This document shows positions 31,441 through 43,039 of a DNA stretch of 64,000 nucleotides, one piece after another. Origin of the DNA: Aedes albopictus (Eukaryota > Arthropoda > Insecta > Diptera > Culicidae). Each line of letters starts with the position of its first letter. Position 1 is the stretch's first letter. The translations under genes were made by a program, and so were the position numbers. The notes under the pieces were generated by a model. The model was not told where the DNA came from. It saw only the letters and a list, made by a program, of their open reading frames with translations, and ran no database searches. Location: the NCBI RefSeq assembly GCF_035046485.1, contig NC_085138.1, forward strand, positions 27,348,878 through 27,412,877, in the 5' to 3' direction.

Positions 31441-31905
31441 GGAACATTAGGGTGGGGCTAATGTAAAAAAAATCTCTGGGATATGATTTCCCATATGGAA
31501 ATCGATCTGCTAGTCGAAATAAGTGAGCTGTACAAAAATGAGTGATTTTGGTTGATCTTTAGGGGTGGCGCAAAGGGTTTAAGTGATTTTTTTTTCTTGA
31601 GCAAACATTTAAAAAACATTTAAAACTAAATTTTCAAACATATTTTTTCTAGACTAAATCGGTGATTTGTGCTCAAAATTGCGATATCTCTATTGGTTTC
31701 TGAGATATTTGAAAAAAAATCGTATTTTGGTATTTTTTGGGTTAGATACCAAAATATGACATTTTTTTTTTTTTCAAACATCTTGGAAACCAATATAAAG
31801 CATTTTTGAACACAACTTTGGCCCTACTGGGTTCTAGAATCATCGATTTAGTCTAGAAAAATTATGATTGAAAATTTTTTGAAGGTTTGCTCTAGCAAAA
31901 ATTTT
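31440..31905. repeat. Foldback-like repeat
   Basis: TTTTCTAGACTAAATCG (near 31645) is inverted as CGATTTAGTCTAGAAAA (near 31845). The T-rich segments ending ATATTTGAAAAAAAATCGTA are likewise inverted around 31740. There is no ORF. Confidence 0.6.
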
Positions 31906-32185
31906 ACTTTACCTTCTGGGATGCTTGCAGAATTCTTTTAGAATGCTTCTTGATTTTTTATAGGATGTTTCCAGATTCGTTCCAGGAGGTTTCCAGAATC
32001 CTTCGGGTGTGCTTTAAAAATCCAACATGGATGCTTCTAGATTCATTTATAAGCTGCCTTCAGAATCCATCGGGGTTGCTTTCAGAATTCTTTGGGAATG
32101 CTTCAAGATTCATTTTTGAATGCTTCCCGAATTGTTCTGGGCTGCTTCCAGAATAATTGTGGGGTGCTCCAGAGTCCTTATGAAA
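31906..32185. repeat. Degenerate minisatellite (AATGCTTCCAGAATTC type)
   Basis: Variants of GGATGCTTCCAGATTC recur about every 36 bp. It is distinct from the 12-bp array at 17658. A 68-codon frame over it is a by-product. Confidence 0.6.
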
Positions 32186-32186
32186 T

Positions 32187-32290
32187 CAGGGTGTCTACTA
32201 CTTGGGAAACACCTGGAAACCGGGAATCTTCAGGTATTTATATCTAGCAGGGAAAACCTGGAATGCTTAGAGAACTTCTGGGTACATTTC
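32187..32290 (+). mobile_element. Decayed terminus of the same hAT family as 53912-57358
   Basis: CAGGGTGTCTACTAC followed by diverged ACCTGGAAA/CAGGGAA units matches the left end of the hAT element at 53912. No matching right end was seen nearby. From about 32291 to 33180 nothing was recognised except a direct repeat of GGGTGACC-CAAACTTTTG near 32380 and 32745. Confidence 0.6.
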
Positions 32291-33179
32291 GTAGTGGATT
32301 AAACAAATACTAGAAATCCGTTTTGAATTTTGAAATCAATTGTTATAATTTAATCAAACATTTTCAGTTTCATTTTGAGGGGTGACCCCAAACTTTTGGT
32401 CGATGACATCAAGGATTAATTTACTTAATAACTTTTTTTTCTAGATTTTTTAGCTAAGTTCTGTAAAAAGCAGTTGAAAGCTAATAGAAAATGGGTAATA
32501 TTACCGCTCTCATCTTAAAATTTGGTCGACCCAACTTCCAGCGATACTGCCGTAAGTTTATATTCATTTTTTAGAAAATTTGTCAACTTTGGGTTAAGTT
32601 TACATACACAATTTTTCGAAAAAGTTTCTTTTAAATCATGTTCAAAGTTTCTTTGACTTATTATCTTTTGAATGAAACCTAGGGTTTTGAAATCGGACGC
32701 AAATTGGCGGAGATATGGGCCTAAAAAAATTACATGTTTTTGAGGGGGTGACCTCAAACTTTTGAACGGGAGGGTACATAATGTTACTTCAGTAATATTT
32801 CAGTCCATTTTGAATTAATAGATTTTTACTCTATTCTGGGCTTATCAAAACTTTATTACGTCATTTTTTTTTTCATAGTTATTAGATCACCATGCGACAG
32901 AAAATTCTGATGATTAAAATCATTAAAAGTAATCCACATATTTGCGATAATTAAAAAGAAAAAAATAGTGATGGGATTTCATGTTACCGATATATTTAGA
33001 AGATTCCTCAGAAGTTGAAAGACGTGATAATCATCGATCAAGTTTAAATCATTTTTAAACGCACAGATTTGCTGTTTGGAAATTAAAATATCTCAAAATA
33101 AACGAATATCCAAGAAAACTGTTTACCTAATGCCGAAGAGAAAATCATCATTCCTACCAAAACAAAACCACGATACAAG

Positions 33180-33430
33180 TTCAGCGATATGCATGTATTG
33201 GTAAAACTAGCTTTGTACCTGCTACACCGCGCTCAAACTGGGTGTAGCATTTTCTTGCACCGGTGCCAATCGGGTGTCAAAACAGAACAGTACCTGCGAA
33301 TAAACGAACGGTTTCGGTGCAAGTTTGCTACACCCGGTGGCAAAGCGGTGCAGGCGGTGCAAATAAACGAATTCGACATTAATCACACGCCAGAGAAACT
33401 CGCACTATTTTGGGATTTGCTTTAGAACAT
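33180..33430. other. Unassigned segment with repeated GGTGCAA/TTGCACC words
   Basis: GTGTAGC, CGGTGC and GCTACACC words recur on both strands, suggesting a degenerate foldback repeat. A 78-codon frame here is not convincing. 33431-33780 shows nothing recognisable. Confidence 0.3.
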
Positions 33431-33792
33431 TGTTGCATTACCGATCTCAAACAATAAATCTCATATCTACTCCATCACTGTCGTCTGGCTGATCATGGAA
33501 GAAGAATAGCTGTTGATGAGATTACACAATTTAGGCATGTTCTCACTTCCCAACCATCCTGAAGGTACCTAGACCCACGGTCTGCAAGATCTCGCATCTT
33601 CACCACTCGATCACTAGAACTTCCGCGCACAATTTGTATTCGCACCGTTGGTTGGTTCTACGGTTCGCAACTTCAGGTTATTCACGATCAGGTTTTACAA
33701 CTTCGACGCACTAAACGGCTGCGAGGTTGCCCTCTTTGTATTAACCCGGCGACTGCTAGTGAAGTACGATTGGTAACTACCTATATCGTCGC

Positions 33793-34510
33793 AGGTACAT
33801 TAGCGCGGGACACAAAAAGACATTTTACTCCTGTACACTTTTTGAGTTCCATTTTGGCCTCATATCAACTGTGCAAAATTTCAGCTCGATCGGAGAAACT
33901 ATATTTTAGCGCCAGCCGTTTTAGGTTTTCATACGATTTACTATGGGGAAAATCACTTTTTCAAAGAAAAATCGCCACAGGTTGCCCCTAAACCCCTAAA
34001 AATAAATCGATGATTGATTTCTGTTGGAAATTTTATAAGGAATAACCCCTCTGAAGACCGCAAAGCGATCTAAGGCATGTGGAAAAAGTTATTGACCGAA
34101 AACCGAATGAGATGCCAACGCTGTTTAACATGAAAGGAATAACAATAACTAATAAAATCTCGTCATTTTATCGATCGGGTGAGGCTTAATAACTTTTTCC
34201 ACAAATGTGGCATCGCTTTGCGGTCTTCGGAGATCTAATTCCTCATGAAATTATCTACAGAAATCATTCAACGACTTGTTTTTAGGGATCAGTGGGTGAC
34301 CTCAAGCGATTTTTCTTTGAAGAAGTAGGTTTTCCCTATAGTTAATCGTATGAAAAACTAAGAATGGCGGGCGCTAAAATCTAGTTTCTTCGATCGATCT
34401 GAAATTTTGCACAGTTGATATGGGGCCAAAAAGGAGTAAAATGAATGTCTTTTCGTGTCCCACACTAATGATATGGGACCAAAATTGAACTCAAAAAGTA
34501 TACAGGAGTT
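33793..34510. repeat. Foldback element, arms about 200 bp or more
   Basis: The left arm from about 33793 (GACACAAAAAGACATTTTAC, then CATATCAACTGTGCAAAATT) is inverted in the right arm ending about 34510 (AATTTTGCACAGTTGATATG, then GTAAAATGAATGTCTTTTCG). There is no coding capacity. Confidence 0.7.
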
Positions 34511-34549
34511 AGAGTTTTTCCATTTTTTATACTTTCCCATATAAACTGT

Positions 34550-35345
34550 GTGCCAGGCTACTGTTCATCCATTCCATTCAGACACGCTCGTTGTGAGCCT
34601 GTGTGTTCATCTACCCTTGGTGGAGGAATCCCATTCCCTCTGCCACTTCAGCCTAGACGACATTCTAGGGATCCGCTTCGCGCCTCTTATGCGGTGTCGC
34701 TCGAAGCACTCTTCGTCCTCTGCCACCACTAGGGCTATGGGCATCATACCCGCTAACACACATACTGCGTCCTTTGATACCATGCGGTATGCGCTGACCA
34801 CCGTAAGGCACATCAACCTGTGGGTACTCTCGAGTCTAAAAATCTATTTAAAGTTTGTATGGGAGCGATGTGTCGAATCACCCCTCGTTGCAGTTAGTAC
34901 TGAGCGGAGCTGTCAAACAGTTGCCCAGCTGTCAAAAGGTGATTTCAAAAAATCTCTTTGAAATTAATTTCGGGTACCAAAATAAAGTTCTAAGAATCAG
35001 AAAAAAAAATCATTGTGGCTCAGAAAAAAATGCTCTTCCGTATAAAATCCTAAAATCAATACATTTTTCAAAATTTAAGAACCCAATTGCTTTAGTGAGC
35101 GCTTAGAGTTGATCGTGTACCCGCCTGTGGTGACCATTGCACTATTGTTCAGACTTGCGGTTGTTTACCAGCAGCACCACCTCCGTTTTGTAGTACGCGA
35201 GTGCCAACTGTCTCGACCCTATCCAGTCCTCCACTATGTCAATTGCGTGCGTTACTGTCAGTTCCACTTCCTTTATCGACTCGCCATTACCACGAGGGTA
35301 ATATCATCGGCAAAGCTGAAACGAATCGTCAATAGGGTCCTAAAA
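34550..35345 (-). pseudogene. Broken non-LTR retrotransposon pol fragment (RT and C-terminus)
   Basis: On the minus strand, 35320-35120 encodes the RT catalytic box SFADDITLVV and then, after a frameshift, ESIKEVELTVTHAIDIVEDW and LALAYYKTEVVLLVNNRKSEQ. After an unrelated gap (34840-35100), 34816-34560 encodes the C-terminal part: VSAYRMVSKDAVCVLAGMMP and then KWQREWDSSTKGRWTHRL. These are typical of R1/LOA-type insect non-LTR elements. It is inactive because of frameshifts and missing segments. Confidence 0.8.
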
Positions 35346-36950
35346 TTAAAGACGAAATCTTGCTTATATTGAATAATACGATCAAGCATGGTATTCTAAT
35401 CGGAATTGAACTTGAAAAACAAAGGAATAAGGAGAAAATTTGAAATAAATAAAATGGTAAATAGTTCTACTTTGACACTTGAGGTCAACCTTGTGTGACG
35501 GAGCTCGACATTTTTCGCACTGCACTGAGCAGAAAATTCACTTAAATTCTACTGGAAATCTCAAGTAGATTTTTTCCATCTGACTTAACATTTGAAACCT
35601 AAATGATTAGTAAGTGAAAATATTCTACTTCAAAAATCCAATAAAATTTAAGTGAAATTTTTCACTGCCAAATCATATGAATTTAAAATAATTTTTTTAG
35701 TATAATTTTACTAGTGTTTGCTCTTATTATTATATTAAAAATAATAAATTCAAAAATTTGGTTAATCTCCGTGCCACCGGAGATCACCAAATGGTTCCCT
35801 CGATAAAGAGGAAACATCTGAATTCACAGAACACATTGCCATCATCACACAGTGTTCGAAATCGGTGATTTTGCGATCAAAATTAAATAACTTTTTTTAG
35901 GTTGGTTCTAGAGAATTGGCGTGTTCTACAAAGTTTTTCTGCATGCTAAAAGGCGTCTTTTGATAAAATGTAATAAATGATTAATCCCCCTAGAAGTGAG
36001 ATAAAAATTTTATTTTTTCGAAATATTTTTTTAGAGGTTTGACGACTTCGCCAAAGTTGTAGCCCATGATAAGAGAACAAAAATCGTAGAACATGTCAAA
36101 GCTCCATCTCTTACGGTTTTCGAGATATGGAGCGTTTTGTGCGAAGTACCCCTAAAACTAGTTTTTTCAGTGTAGCTTCAACAGATAAAATCCTACAGTG
36201 TTGTGACCTTCTATAAACTTGTTCATTCTCGATAAATTTCAAATAAAAATTATAGCGCTATCTTTGGGGACGTTATTGCAAAAGCTACAAATAGAATTTC
36301 TTGCGGAATCATTGATGAAATCTATAGAGTTGCTAACCGATTACCAGGTTTCTTTTTTTGTGGAACTTAAGCATAAACATTTCTAACGCAACTTTAAAAG
36401 GAGTTTCTGGTGATCGCGCAAAATAATTGTTAAACAAAATAAACTGTGAAACTTCAAGAGGTATTTTTAGCGGAAATTCTACTAAAAGTTGCTGAAAAAA
36501 TTTGATTGAAAATCCATAATGAGTTCCTGATGGAATTTCTATTTTATTTAGAATATGTAAAATTTCGTAATAATCTTTGGCGGACGAATTTTTAGCCAAT
36601 TTAAACAAAAATTGCTTGCAAAACTTTAAATACTTCAGAATTTTTCAGAAATTTCTCCACAAATATCTACTGCAATTTTCATAAGGAACCTATGGATTTG
36701 TTAAGAGTTCGCCTTAAATTACACATTCGCCAGAGAGAAAAAATCATCATGAATTTAATCATATAAAAAAATCTGATTAGATCTTTGCAAAAAAAATCCG
36801 CCTAAAGTTCCTTCAAAGAAATGTTTCAACAATTCTTGGATTCGATTTGAATGATTCATAAGCTTGGTAGGCGGAATCAAACTCTGCAACTCTAAAAAAA
36901 TTTCTTTATTCTGATAGAAACAGTTGCAATTCTTCAAAGAACTATGTAGG
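35346..36950. other. AT-rich stretch without a recognised gene
   Basis: No frame above about 90 codons and no clear terminal repeats were seen. 35500-35720 repeats AAATTCTACT/AAGTGAAA words and may be a decayed MITE. Confidence 0.4.
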
Positions 36951-36954
36951 AAAT

Positions 36955-37110
36955 GAGCTTGAGCTTGAGCTTGAGCTTGATTGACCGCCCGTGGATGCTA
37001 CTCCAGTATCGCCAGACCACCTACACTCACACAAGGACCAATGAGATAACTGCCGGGGACTAGCAGGCATCTTCAGTGTGTGAGCGTTGGTGATCTTCTA
37101 TTTTTAGGCG
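36955..37110 (+). repeat. GAGCTT hexamer tract and adjoining dispersed repeat
   Basis: Four tandem GAGCTT units (36955-36978) lead into TGATTGACCGCCCGTGGATG. A related GAGCATGAGCTTGATTG segment occurs at 63937-63953. This may be an end of a dispersed mosquito repeat, but I cannot name the family. 37111-37660 shows nothing clear. Confidence 0.5.
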
Positions 37111-37664
37111 ACAATGGCGCCTGCCACGTCAGGTTGCAAGTCAATGTGGGGAAGGGGTAAGGAAGTGATGATTGCAATCGTTTGTATCCACATCTGGCCG
37201 AATATACCTCTGCGCCAGCACAAATTCATGCGGATGTTGGAGTGTTGGTGGGAATTGGTTGGCAGAAGGTTCACACATTGGTTTGTGGATACCAGGGGAA
37301 GGTGATAGAATTGGAATTGGAATTGGAGAATTGGAAGGTGATAGAATAGAAAAGGAACTTCTAACTCATTTACCAATAATTTTTGACAGAAATAAACACG
37401 AAATTTCAGCAGAAACTTTTTGACTCTCTATTCCATAGAGTTTAAGATTTCATCCAGAATTCAGGTGAAAATGATCATTCCGAACCATAAAAATCTTAAC
37501 AACTTTCAGAGAAAATTTGAAATTTTATAAAAAGGCAGATATCTGCTTCTTTCTAATTTGAAGCACAATCTTTCACACACATCTTGAGAGTAGAAGTACT
37601 TGTGATAAAAATTAAAGCAAGATGTTTCTAGCATTACTTTTTGTATTCCATTTGAAGTTAGATT

Positions 37665-37734
37665 TTGTGGGGGCCCCTGAAATGTGGGGGCCCGGGGCCA
37701 TGCCCCCCCTGCCCCCCCCTTAAATCCGGCCCTG
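37665..37734 (-). mobile_element. hAT-type terminus (CAGGGCCGGATTTAAG)
   Basis: On the minus strand the segment starts CAGGGCCGGATTTAAGGGGG and continues with G-runs. I recall this as the end of a widespread hAT-like family. The other end was not located. Confidence 0.5.
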
Positions 37735-38570
37735 CTTGGATCCCATGTAACGCACATGAGACTCTCCGAAATCTCCAAAGACGCTTTCGTCACGCCTCTG
37801 AATCCCGCTTAAAATGCTCTGAAACTTCCTGAAATGCTTCTGGATTCCTCTTAAGGACAAACTTCTTAACATCCCGCTTTAACAGTGCATCAAAACTTCA
37901 AACGCACAAATCTCAAGAAGCAAGCTTCACACAACAAAGTATTCTCTTATTCTGTTCTTGCTCACTTGTAATAAGTCTAAAATAAGAAGATCAGGTGCGC
38001 TGGTTTTGTTTACGAAGAGATTTGTGCCCTCGAAATCGTGAGTAGGTGCCAAAGTCGGCCATTGTGGCGGCCATGTTGGGATTCTAACAAGTCTGTCCTT
38101 AAAAACCCTCGGACCCTATGTAACGCACCTGAGACCCTCAGAAACCCCCAAAAACGCCTCCGCACCGCCTTTGAGACTTCCTGAAATGCCTTCGAAACAC
38201 CGACGAACCGACGTGACAGTCGTGTTTCAAAACTGTCCCCCCTCAATTTAACGATCGACCAGCCAAGCGAGCGAACCCTTCTGTCAAATCAGCGCAGACG
38301 CAAACATCTTCCTATATGAATACACGGGGGTTTGGGATCAAGTTAGTAAACTAACGCGAACCGTTATAGAGGTGGCGGTAGTGTTTGGCTATTTTTCATC
38401 ATGGCGTCGCGGACAACAAATTTGAATTTGTTTGTTCTAGGTTCTAGCTGTCACGGTCGGTGTTCGATACCCCCTTAAGACCCCATGTAACGCACGTGAG
38501 GCCCTCGGAAACCACCGAAAACGTACATGTAACGCCTCCAAAGCTTGTAGAAAATCATCTGAAACTCTCT
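37735..38570. repeat. Three degenerate direct repeats about 370 bp apart
   Basis: CCCATGTAACGCAC(A/C/G)TGAG followed by CTC-GAAA and ACG-CTC words occurs near 37741, 38113 and 38477. A more diverged copy may lie near 40660. The sequence between them is GC-richer and unassigned. Confidence 0.55.
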
Positions 38571-39572
38571 ATACCGTATAACCCCGCTAATACGACACCG
38601 ACTGTTGTCGTATAACCGTGGTAAACTTGTAATTCGACAATCTTGTCACCCTACACCACCATGCTCATTGAAATTTGGCAACTCTATTTTTGTTATTGTT
38701 TTGATTTCCGGATTTGTTATGAAACATAATTTCATCAAATATTGCTGTGGCGCGAATGAAAATGAATGAAAAGCTCGTTCTTTCTACGTTTGCTGCCATC
38801 CTTAGTTCATTCCGGTTGGTCTCTGAAACGAGACCGGTCAATACCGTAGCTCGATATGGGGCCAAAACGGACCAGCTGCTGATTGGTTGATTTTATGCCA
38901 ATAAAAAAAAGCACAGAATTGAAACCACCACCCGACCACACCCGAGCGCGTTTGGGCAGTGTTGTCAAAAGCAATTGAAAATACTGATCTGCCGCAGGTG
39001 TGACGTCAGCTGTTCAGACGCCGTGGGTTTTGTTCGTTTGTTTGTTTGTTTATTTGTTTCAATCGAGTCGGTTTCAATATCATTTTATTTTCCATTCAGA
39101 GAGTAAAACATCATTAGTTCATGCTTATTATTGAGTAAAAAAGGCTATCCAAAACAAGGGTTATTATATACAAATTTTGAATGGTGATGATATCAGAAAT
39201 ATAACAGAAAAAGATAAGTTTTGCACGGAACGGTCAACTTTGACGTCTTTGATATAATGTTACTTTATTTTCAGTTGAGTAATCGAGCTGAAACTTGCTG
39301 GAGAACTATGAATGTCAGCACCAGTTAAAAATTAAACACCTGGTTAGATTTTTCGAATCTATGCAGTTATGACTCAGGTTATAGCTGCGGCACTATTTTT
39401 GAACACGTTCTTGATTATTTTGAAAAAAAATATGTATCTTTTTTCAATGTTGGTCTCCAGGCGGTTTGGGTGTTGAATAGCACCAACTCAGAACTTCCGA
39501 AATTTGCGGCTGCAAGAGGAGTTGCTGCGGGTGCTAGTATAAGCGCAATATCAAACTAGTTTGCATTTACAG

Positions 39573-40355
39573 TGTACATTAGCGTGGTTCAAAAAATCGT
39601 TTTTGCTCCACACCGCTTATTCGATTCCTAACCAGATTATATGCCTTCTCACAAAATTTGAGCTCATTTGGTTGAAAATTGAGACTGCACAAGCCTGTCA
39701 AAGTTTGTATGGGAATTACTATGGGAAAACGATGTTTTTCATTCAATCGACCGTAGCATTTCCATAAGTGCCCTATTGGGTTAGTCGACCCTTGGTAATA
39801 CTAGGCTACTCTATCAGCTACAACTTTGCCGAAGACCGCATTCAAATCGGACGCCTCATTAATTACTTATCGATTTGTATCCAACTGGGCAAACTTTAGC
39901 TATGATCCTCCAGCTTCCCAGCAGGCAACATTGCTGCATATGGCGCCAAAGATAGCACACTGAAATCATGGCTACTATGTTCCACTACAGAATGCAGTGA
40001 TGCCCACCGAATAGTTTAACCATCATGAGTAAAGATTTCGATTCTGGATAAAAATCGGTAACTAATTAATGAGGCGTCCGATTTGAATGCGGTCTTCGGC
40101 AAAGTTGTAGCTGATAGAGTAGCCTAGTATTACCAAGGGTCGACTAACCCATTAGGGCACTTGGGGAAATAGTACGGTTGATTGAATGAAAAAAGTCGTT
40201 TTCCCATAGTAAATCCCATACAAACTTTGACGGGATTGTGCAGTCTCAATTTTCAACCAAATGAGCTCAAATTTTGTGAGAAGGCATATAATTTGGTTAG
40301 GAATCGAATAAGCAGTGTGGAGCAAAAACGATTTTTTGAACCACGCTAGTGTACA
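39573..40355. repeat. Foldback element with 310-bp arms, nested
   Basis: 39573-39882 is the near-perfect inverse of 40046-40355, with a 163-bp spacer. Both outer ends are TGTACA, itself palindromic, so it can be read as a terminus or as a target duplication. Similar short ORFs in both arms are by-products. Confidence 0.85.
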
Positions 40356-40429
40356 TCGCTGTGACATTTGAATACTTTTTAATTCGACATGTGTCGTATA
40401 AGCGGGGTACGAATTAAAAAGTGTCGTAT

Positions 40430-40588
40430 GGGAACGTTCAAAAATTACGTCCAACATTTGGGGGAGGGGGGGGGGTCTAGAAAAGTGTGACAGTACGTGT
40501 ATTGGGTATAGGAAAATTGCGTGACAGAGGGGGGAGGGGGGGGTCTAGAAATCCGGAAAAACGATGGACGTAATATTTGAATCTTCCC
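40430..40588. mobile_element. 159-bp MITE-like segment with G-runs
   Basis: GGGAACGTTCAAAAATTACG at left is the imperfect inverse of CGTAATATTTGAATCTTCCC at right. Two G-rich stretches followed by GTCTAGAAA lie inside. Confidence 0.65.
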
Positions 40589-40622
40589 TATTAAAACGTG
40601 TCGAACCAGCGGGGTAAGACGG

Positions 40623-41699
40623 TACTGCATTCGAAAACCTTCTTAGACCCTTGAAAAGCCCACTGAGATCTCCTGGTACTCCGCTGAAACCCCTTGGGAC
40701 CCCCTGAAATGCCACTGAAACCTCCCTTTAGTATGTACTACTGGACCCTCCACAGTTGTCACGGGAAAGAGTTTTGTTAGTATGGAGTGATTGCATAGAT
40801 CAAGGATTCACTTTGGAAAGCGATGCGATCCATGTAACCGTGTAACCGTACACACAAATGTGTCACCTCACAATTTGGAAGAACGGTGAGTTAAATAGAA
40901 ATTTATGGAATGAAAAAGATTTTGCGTCACCTCGCAATTGGGAGGACTGGTGAACCAACATGCGACTTGCCATGAAATTGATATATTGAAACAAAACTTT
41001 GTGCCGATACTGACAGTGACTGACGGCACAAGCTGAGGCAAAATGCTGACGCATAATTGCGGAACAAATCAGTGTGGCCAGCACCGTATGGTGGCGGACT
41101 GTACAAAAATACAGGAGAATTTATTTAAAACTAGCTGTCCCGGCAAACTCTGTCTTGCCAATCTTGTGGTGGTTTGACAGCTTTTAAGCTCATTTAAGCA
41201 CCGCACTCTAGATTGGTTGGATTTCGATCATGTTGATTTTCTTCCCAGCTCATAAAAAACAGTACTTTATCAATTTTCTAACTTTTTGAGTAGATTTTCG
41301 TTACTTTTTATACATATAAACACAGCCACCATGAATACGAATCGAAACGTGCAAGGGTCATGCTGATCGGTTCGGTCGTTCATGAGTTTTGTTGCCTCAA
41401 AGGGGCTGCAAACTCATTTTTATATATATAGATAAAACAAATTTTTTGAAAAATTTCACCGACACTTGAAGTGACGAACTTTGCAGTTCTTGGCCACTTA
41501 ATATATGAAGGATGAGTTTGAACTAATAGATACATTTACTGCGTTTTTCAAAGAAAAATAAGGAACAAGCTCACCGATTATCAATCATCTACTCGAGCAC
41601 CCGTCGACCTATCGCTAAAAACGATACGATCGTGCGGCACTATTTTTCGACACTCGCTGGTACAGCAAGGAACAACACAATTTAAAAAAAAAATATCAT
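40623..41699. other. Unassigned stretch; dispersed-repeat-like part at 41130-41450
   Basis: 41130-41160 (ACTAGCTGTCCCGGCAAACT) and the end TATATATATAGATAAAACA look like ends of a dispersed insect repeat that I recognise only vaguely. The remainder shows no gene. Confidence 0.35.
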
Positions 41700-43035
41700 T
41701 CAGAAATTTGTGTACGGATTTGAATCCTTACTTTAGTGCGGATGCAAACCAATACACGATGAAAACAATAGCGCCGCCAAACACCATATTGCCACAGTCA
41801 GTGGTAAATTTAAATATTTCAAGTGGTGAATTACAGTTGTATGGAAAACTAACCGATTGCACGCTGTTTCCAGTTGTGTTTTTTTTACTTAATCATTTAT
41901 TTGAGGCTCATGCGCCAACAGGCATAACGGAGCCGAATTCAGTTATTTTTTTATTTCTTACAATGTTATGTGTTTGACTAAAACTATGTAAGTTTTGGGG
42001 AACCGTAAAACTCGCGGTTTAGTCGAGGTTATGGGTAACAATAATATTTGAGGAAAGGATAGGGTGATGAGGTTTTCGTTGACACTTAACAGCATGATGT
42101 GGCGTATTGCTGCTGGACAAACGTAAAGTGGACAAACAACCTGTAACGATACAAACAGACGATTTTCGAAGGGGCACGAGGTGGACAAGTGGAGCAACAA
42201 GACTGGGATAACAAACAAAGACACGAGGTGACAAGTGGAATAACTAGACGAAATTATCAAACGAAGACTTCAGCTTGCTTCAAGAAGTCGTACACAAGCT
42301 TCATATACTCAAGATCAAGTTTACCCAACACATCTCTAATGTCTTCCTTTTCTGGTTTCCCTCGGGCCCTGAGGGATGCACATAAATCGGATCTGGCAAT
42401 ACCGTATGCGGGGCATTCCCACACAACATGGTTGATATCTTGATAGCCTACACCACAGCTACAGCGATTGTGAGCCCTATTCGATAGAGTAGTGATTGGA
42501 CATAAGTCGACACATTATCTTGATAAAATCTCGACCCATGTCCAACCCCTTGAACCACGCCGTCTTCGATACCTGTGGGAGAATCGGATGTAACCACCTG
42601 CCCAATTCCCCTGCATCCCATTTTTGTTGCCAACTGACCAAGGCATGCTGACGAACAATTGAAAAAAAAAATCATTGACGGTCATAAATATCGCCTTCCA
42701 TAGCGCCCACCTTGGCGAGTGAGTCCGCTTCTTCATTGCCCGGGATCGAACAATGTGAAGGGACGCAAACCAAAGTGATGTTATATGCTTGATGCGATAA
42801 AGCACTCAGAATTGATCGAATTTCGCTCAGGAAATACGGGGAGTGCTTCACCGGCCTCATTGAGCGAATAGCCTCAATTGAGCTGAGACTATCCGTAAAA
42901 TTGAAATATTGATCAGAGGGAAGAGAGGCAATTCGCTCTAATGCGTAGTGTATAGCCGCCAATGGTCCAGTTGTGTTGCCGATCAATTATTCCTGGCATA
43001 AAATTCCGATTGGATTTGGATGTCTGTTCGCTGTG
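41700..43035. mobile_element. MITE (56954-57246 family) split by an I-clade insertion
   Basis: 41700-41880 and 42967-43035 together match 56980-57246 (ACCAATACACGATGA, CACCATATTGCCACAGTCAG, then TTGGATGTCTGTTCGCTGTG at the right end). The left terminal repeat is degraded. Confidence 0.75.
41881..42966 (-). mobile_element. 5'-truncated I-clade non-LTR retrotransposon with RNase H domain
   Basis: CCAGTTGTGTT is duplicated at 41870-41880 and 42967-42977. The poly(A) end is the T-run from 41881. On the minus strand the RNase H domain is readable: ALERIASLPSDQYFNFTDSL (first Asp) and VPSHCSIPGNEEADSLAKVG (the C-terminal His and Asp). A stop and frameshifts follow near 42665. A C-terminal part with LMSNHYSID-like and Cys-rich remnants continues to about 42262. 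About 380 bp of 3' UTR follow. Only the 3' third of the element was inserted. Confidence 0.85.
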
Positions 43036-43039
43036 TCTA

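Larger units (their letters stand above)
38574..40622. mobile_element. 2-kb TIR element with TA duplication
   Basis: CCGTATAACCCCGCTAATAC at left and the inverse of CAGCGGGGTAAGACGG at right share CCCCGCT plus CGACAC motifs. TA flanks both ends. Two foldbacks (39573-40355 and 40430-40588) lie inside. No transposase frame remains. Confidence 0.7.

Noticed and set aside
41708..41977. 89-codon frame similar to one at 56903-57103
   Set aside because: The similarity comes from two copies of a MITE, not from a protein family.
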